A DNA stretch of 7,541 nucleotides, taken from contig JAHEDL010000156.1 in NCBI GenBank assembly GCA_024641255.1, positions 1 to 7,541 on the forward strand, written 5' to 3'. Under the pieces are notes generated by a model, which had not been told where the DNA came from, ran no database searches, and worked only from the letters and a program-made list of their open reading frames with translations. The stretch's first letter is position 1, and each line of letters starts with the position of its first letter. This document shows positions 6,330 to 7,541 of the stretch, piece by piece. Source of the DNA: Pseudorhodobacter sp. (lineage in GTDB: Bacteria; Pseudomonadota; Alphaproteobacteria; Rhodobacterales; Rhodobacteraceae). A program made the translations under genes and the position numbers.

Positions 6330-7532
6330 GTGACTTCGCTGTCCCTTGTGCTGCGCCACCCGACCCTGCGCCTGATCTTTATGGCGCTGCTGGCCTTGGG
6401 CGCGCTGAATGCATCGATTTACCCCTATCAATCGCTTGTTGCCATTGACCGGATCGGCCTGTCGAAACCGATGTTTTCGCTGGTGCTGGTGTTGGCGTCG
6501 ATCACTGCGGTGACATCGTCGGTGCTGGCCGGGATTGTGGGCGACCAACGCGGCAACCGCCGCCGCATCGCGTTAATCGCGGCTTTGGCCAGCCTTGGCG
6601 GGCTTTCGCTGATGTTGGTGATGCCGGGGCCGATTGCCGTGGTGCTGACGCATGGGGTGCTGCTGCCGGTTGCCTCTAGCCTTTATGGTCAGTTGTTTGC
6701 GCTGGCGGGGCTTGCCACCCCGGCGGGAGAAAACCGCGACGGGGTGCAGGGTGCGCTGCGGTCGGCAATGTCGGTATCGTTCCTGGTGATGCTGCTGTTC
6801 TGGACCGTGGGGTTTGGCGCGGGCATTGATGTGATGGCGGTTTACCTAAGCGCCGGGCTGGCCAGCCTTGGGCTTGTTTGCCTGATTGCGCTGTATTGGC
6901 CGCGCGACGGGGCGGCTGATTTTCGTGATGCGCCGTCGGGGCTTAACCTTGCGCAGGCGTTCAAGGAAATTGCGCATCCGCATGTGGTGCTGCGCCTGTT
7001 GCTGCTGGGCGCGATCAGTGCGACCGGCGTGTTATACATGGTGCTGACCGCGTTGATATTCGACGCCTCTGCCCTGCGCGATGCCAGCGATGCGTCGCTG
7101 TATATCGGCCTTGTCGCTGGGTGGGAGGTGCCTTGCCTGCTGCTGCTGCCCCGGCTTGCAGGGCGGTTCCGGCGATCCACCATGCTGGCGGCGGGGTCGG
7201 CGATTTACACGCTGCACCTGCTGGCGATGCCGTGGCTGTGCGACAGCCCGCTGATCTGGGTCATGCCCTTGGTCGCAGGCATCGGCGGCACTGCGATTAT
7301 CGCGCTGCCAATCGGCTATTACCAAGACCTGATGGCGGGACGCCCCGGCACGGCGGGCGCGATGCTGGCGCTGCAAAAGCTGGTGTCAGACGTGCTTGCC
7401 GCGGCGGCTTTCGCCGTTGGCACCAGCTTTGGCGGATACGAGGCCGTCGCCGTGATCGGCAGTGCGATGGCGCTGTGCGGTGGGCTTGGGTTGGCTTGGG
7501 CTGACCGCCACCACCGGTTGCCGCCGGTTTAA
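6330..7532 (+). CDS. Major facilitator transporter, SetA-type sugar efflux family
   Basis: This is a 400-residue inner-membrane protein with a typical 12-helix major facilitator layout; the halves are joined by a polar loop at about 190-215. Motif A appears as GIVGDQRGNRRR (68-79). Two stretches point to the SET (sugar efflux transporter) family as I recall E. coli SetA: SSLYGQLFALA followed by ALRSAMSV (116-149), and GYYQDLMAGRPGTAGAM (329-345), matching the YFQDLMPG-x-x-G signature. Such exporters use the proton gradient to expel sugars or sugar analogues; the actual substrate here is unknown. The start is GTG 6330, preceded by a weak GAAAG nine bases upstream. The next in-frame ATG, 6381, would cut into the first membrane helix. 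It stands 128 bases after the oxidoreductase gene, with a terminator-like hairpin in between, so separate or conditional expression is likely. It ends 9 bases before the window edge. Confidence 0.85.
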   Translation: MTSLSLVLRHPTLRLIFMALLALGALNASIYPYQSLVAIDRIGLSKPMFSLVLVLASITAVTSSVLAGIVGDQRGNRRRIALIAALASLGGLSLMLVMPGPIAVVLTHGVLLPVASSLYGQLFALAGLATPAGENRDGVQGALRSAMSVSFLVMLLFWTVGFGAGIDVMAVYLSAGLASLGLVCLIALYWPRDGAADFRDAPSGLNLAQAFKEIAHPHVVLRLLLLGAISATGVLYMVLTALIFDASALRDASDASLYIGLVAGWEVPCLLLLPRLAGRFRRSTMLAAGSAIYTLHLLAMPWLCDSPLIWVMPLVAGIGGTAIIALPIGYYQDLMAGRPGTAGAMLALQKLVSDVLAAAAFAVGTSFGGYEAVAVIGSAMALCGGLGLAWADRHHRLPPV

Positions 7533-7541
7533 GCCCCCACC

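Noticed and set aside
6233..6448. Small 71-codon open frame that could be a leader peptide before the exporter
   Set aside because: It runs through the terminator hairpin and over 100 bases into the exporter gene, has no good ribosome site, and its translation has no run of one amino acid or other attenuation signature.
1..7541. Mobile element, CRISPR array, defence or secondary-metabolite system
   Set aside because: No transposase, integrase, regularly spaced direct repeats, defence domain or biosynthetic gene set is present. All six genes belong to known chromosomal families with uniform composition.

Overview
The window reads as ordinary chromosomal DNA of a GC-rich alphaproteobacterium, most likely a member of the Rhodobacterales. 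This rests on base composition, on the style of the proteins, and on a short motif built on CCTCC-GGCGGGAGTATTT that follows three of the genes. I recall motifs of this kind after many genes in Rhodobacteraceae genomes. There is no rRNA, tRNA, CRISPR array, transposase, phage gene or toxin-antitoxin pair. I do not see a wholly new multi-gene system.

Layout, left to right. (1) 1-554, plus strand: the C-terminal part of a divergent PanB-like (ketopantoate hydroxymethyltransferase family) enzyme, followed by a clear intrinsic terminator at 595-621. (2) 555-797: a 243-base convergent intergenic region. It holds the terminator, two copies of the 3' motif facing each other, a perfect 10-bp hairpin, and a probable terminator for the minus-strand genes. 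(3) 3988 down to 798, minus strand: a two-gene ABC transporter operon (ATPase 226 aa, FtsX/YbbP-type permease 837 aa) whose reading frames overlap by the four bases ATGA. (4) 3990-4664, plus strand: a secreted SGNH/GDSL esterase of the TesA type, divergent from the ABC operon, with start codons that touch or overlap. (5) 4665-4794: a short gap with another copy of the 3' motif. (6) 4795-6201, plus strand: an FAD-linked 2-hydroxyacid dehydrogenase-like protein. (7) 6202-6329: a gap with a hairpin plus T-tract and a possible competing hairpin. (8) 6330-7532, plus strand: a SetA-type major facilitator exporter.

How the genes work together. The esterase and the ABC pair form the conserved tesA / ybbA-ybbP neighbourhood known from E. 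coli, where tesA is also divergent from ybbAP. The likely shared job is extraction of hydrophobic or acylated molecules from the inner membrane into the periplasm and their hydrolysis there. The PanB-like enzyme, the FAD oxidoreductase and the sugar-efflux-type exporter look like independent metabolic genes.

The points most worth a second look are the strand-oriented 3' motif, the loss in the PanB-like protein of the Lys/Glu pair that binds substrate and metal in E. coli PanB, the terminator-like hairpin directly in front of the exporter start, and the colliding divergent starts of the esterase and the ABC ATPase.
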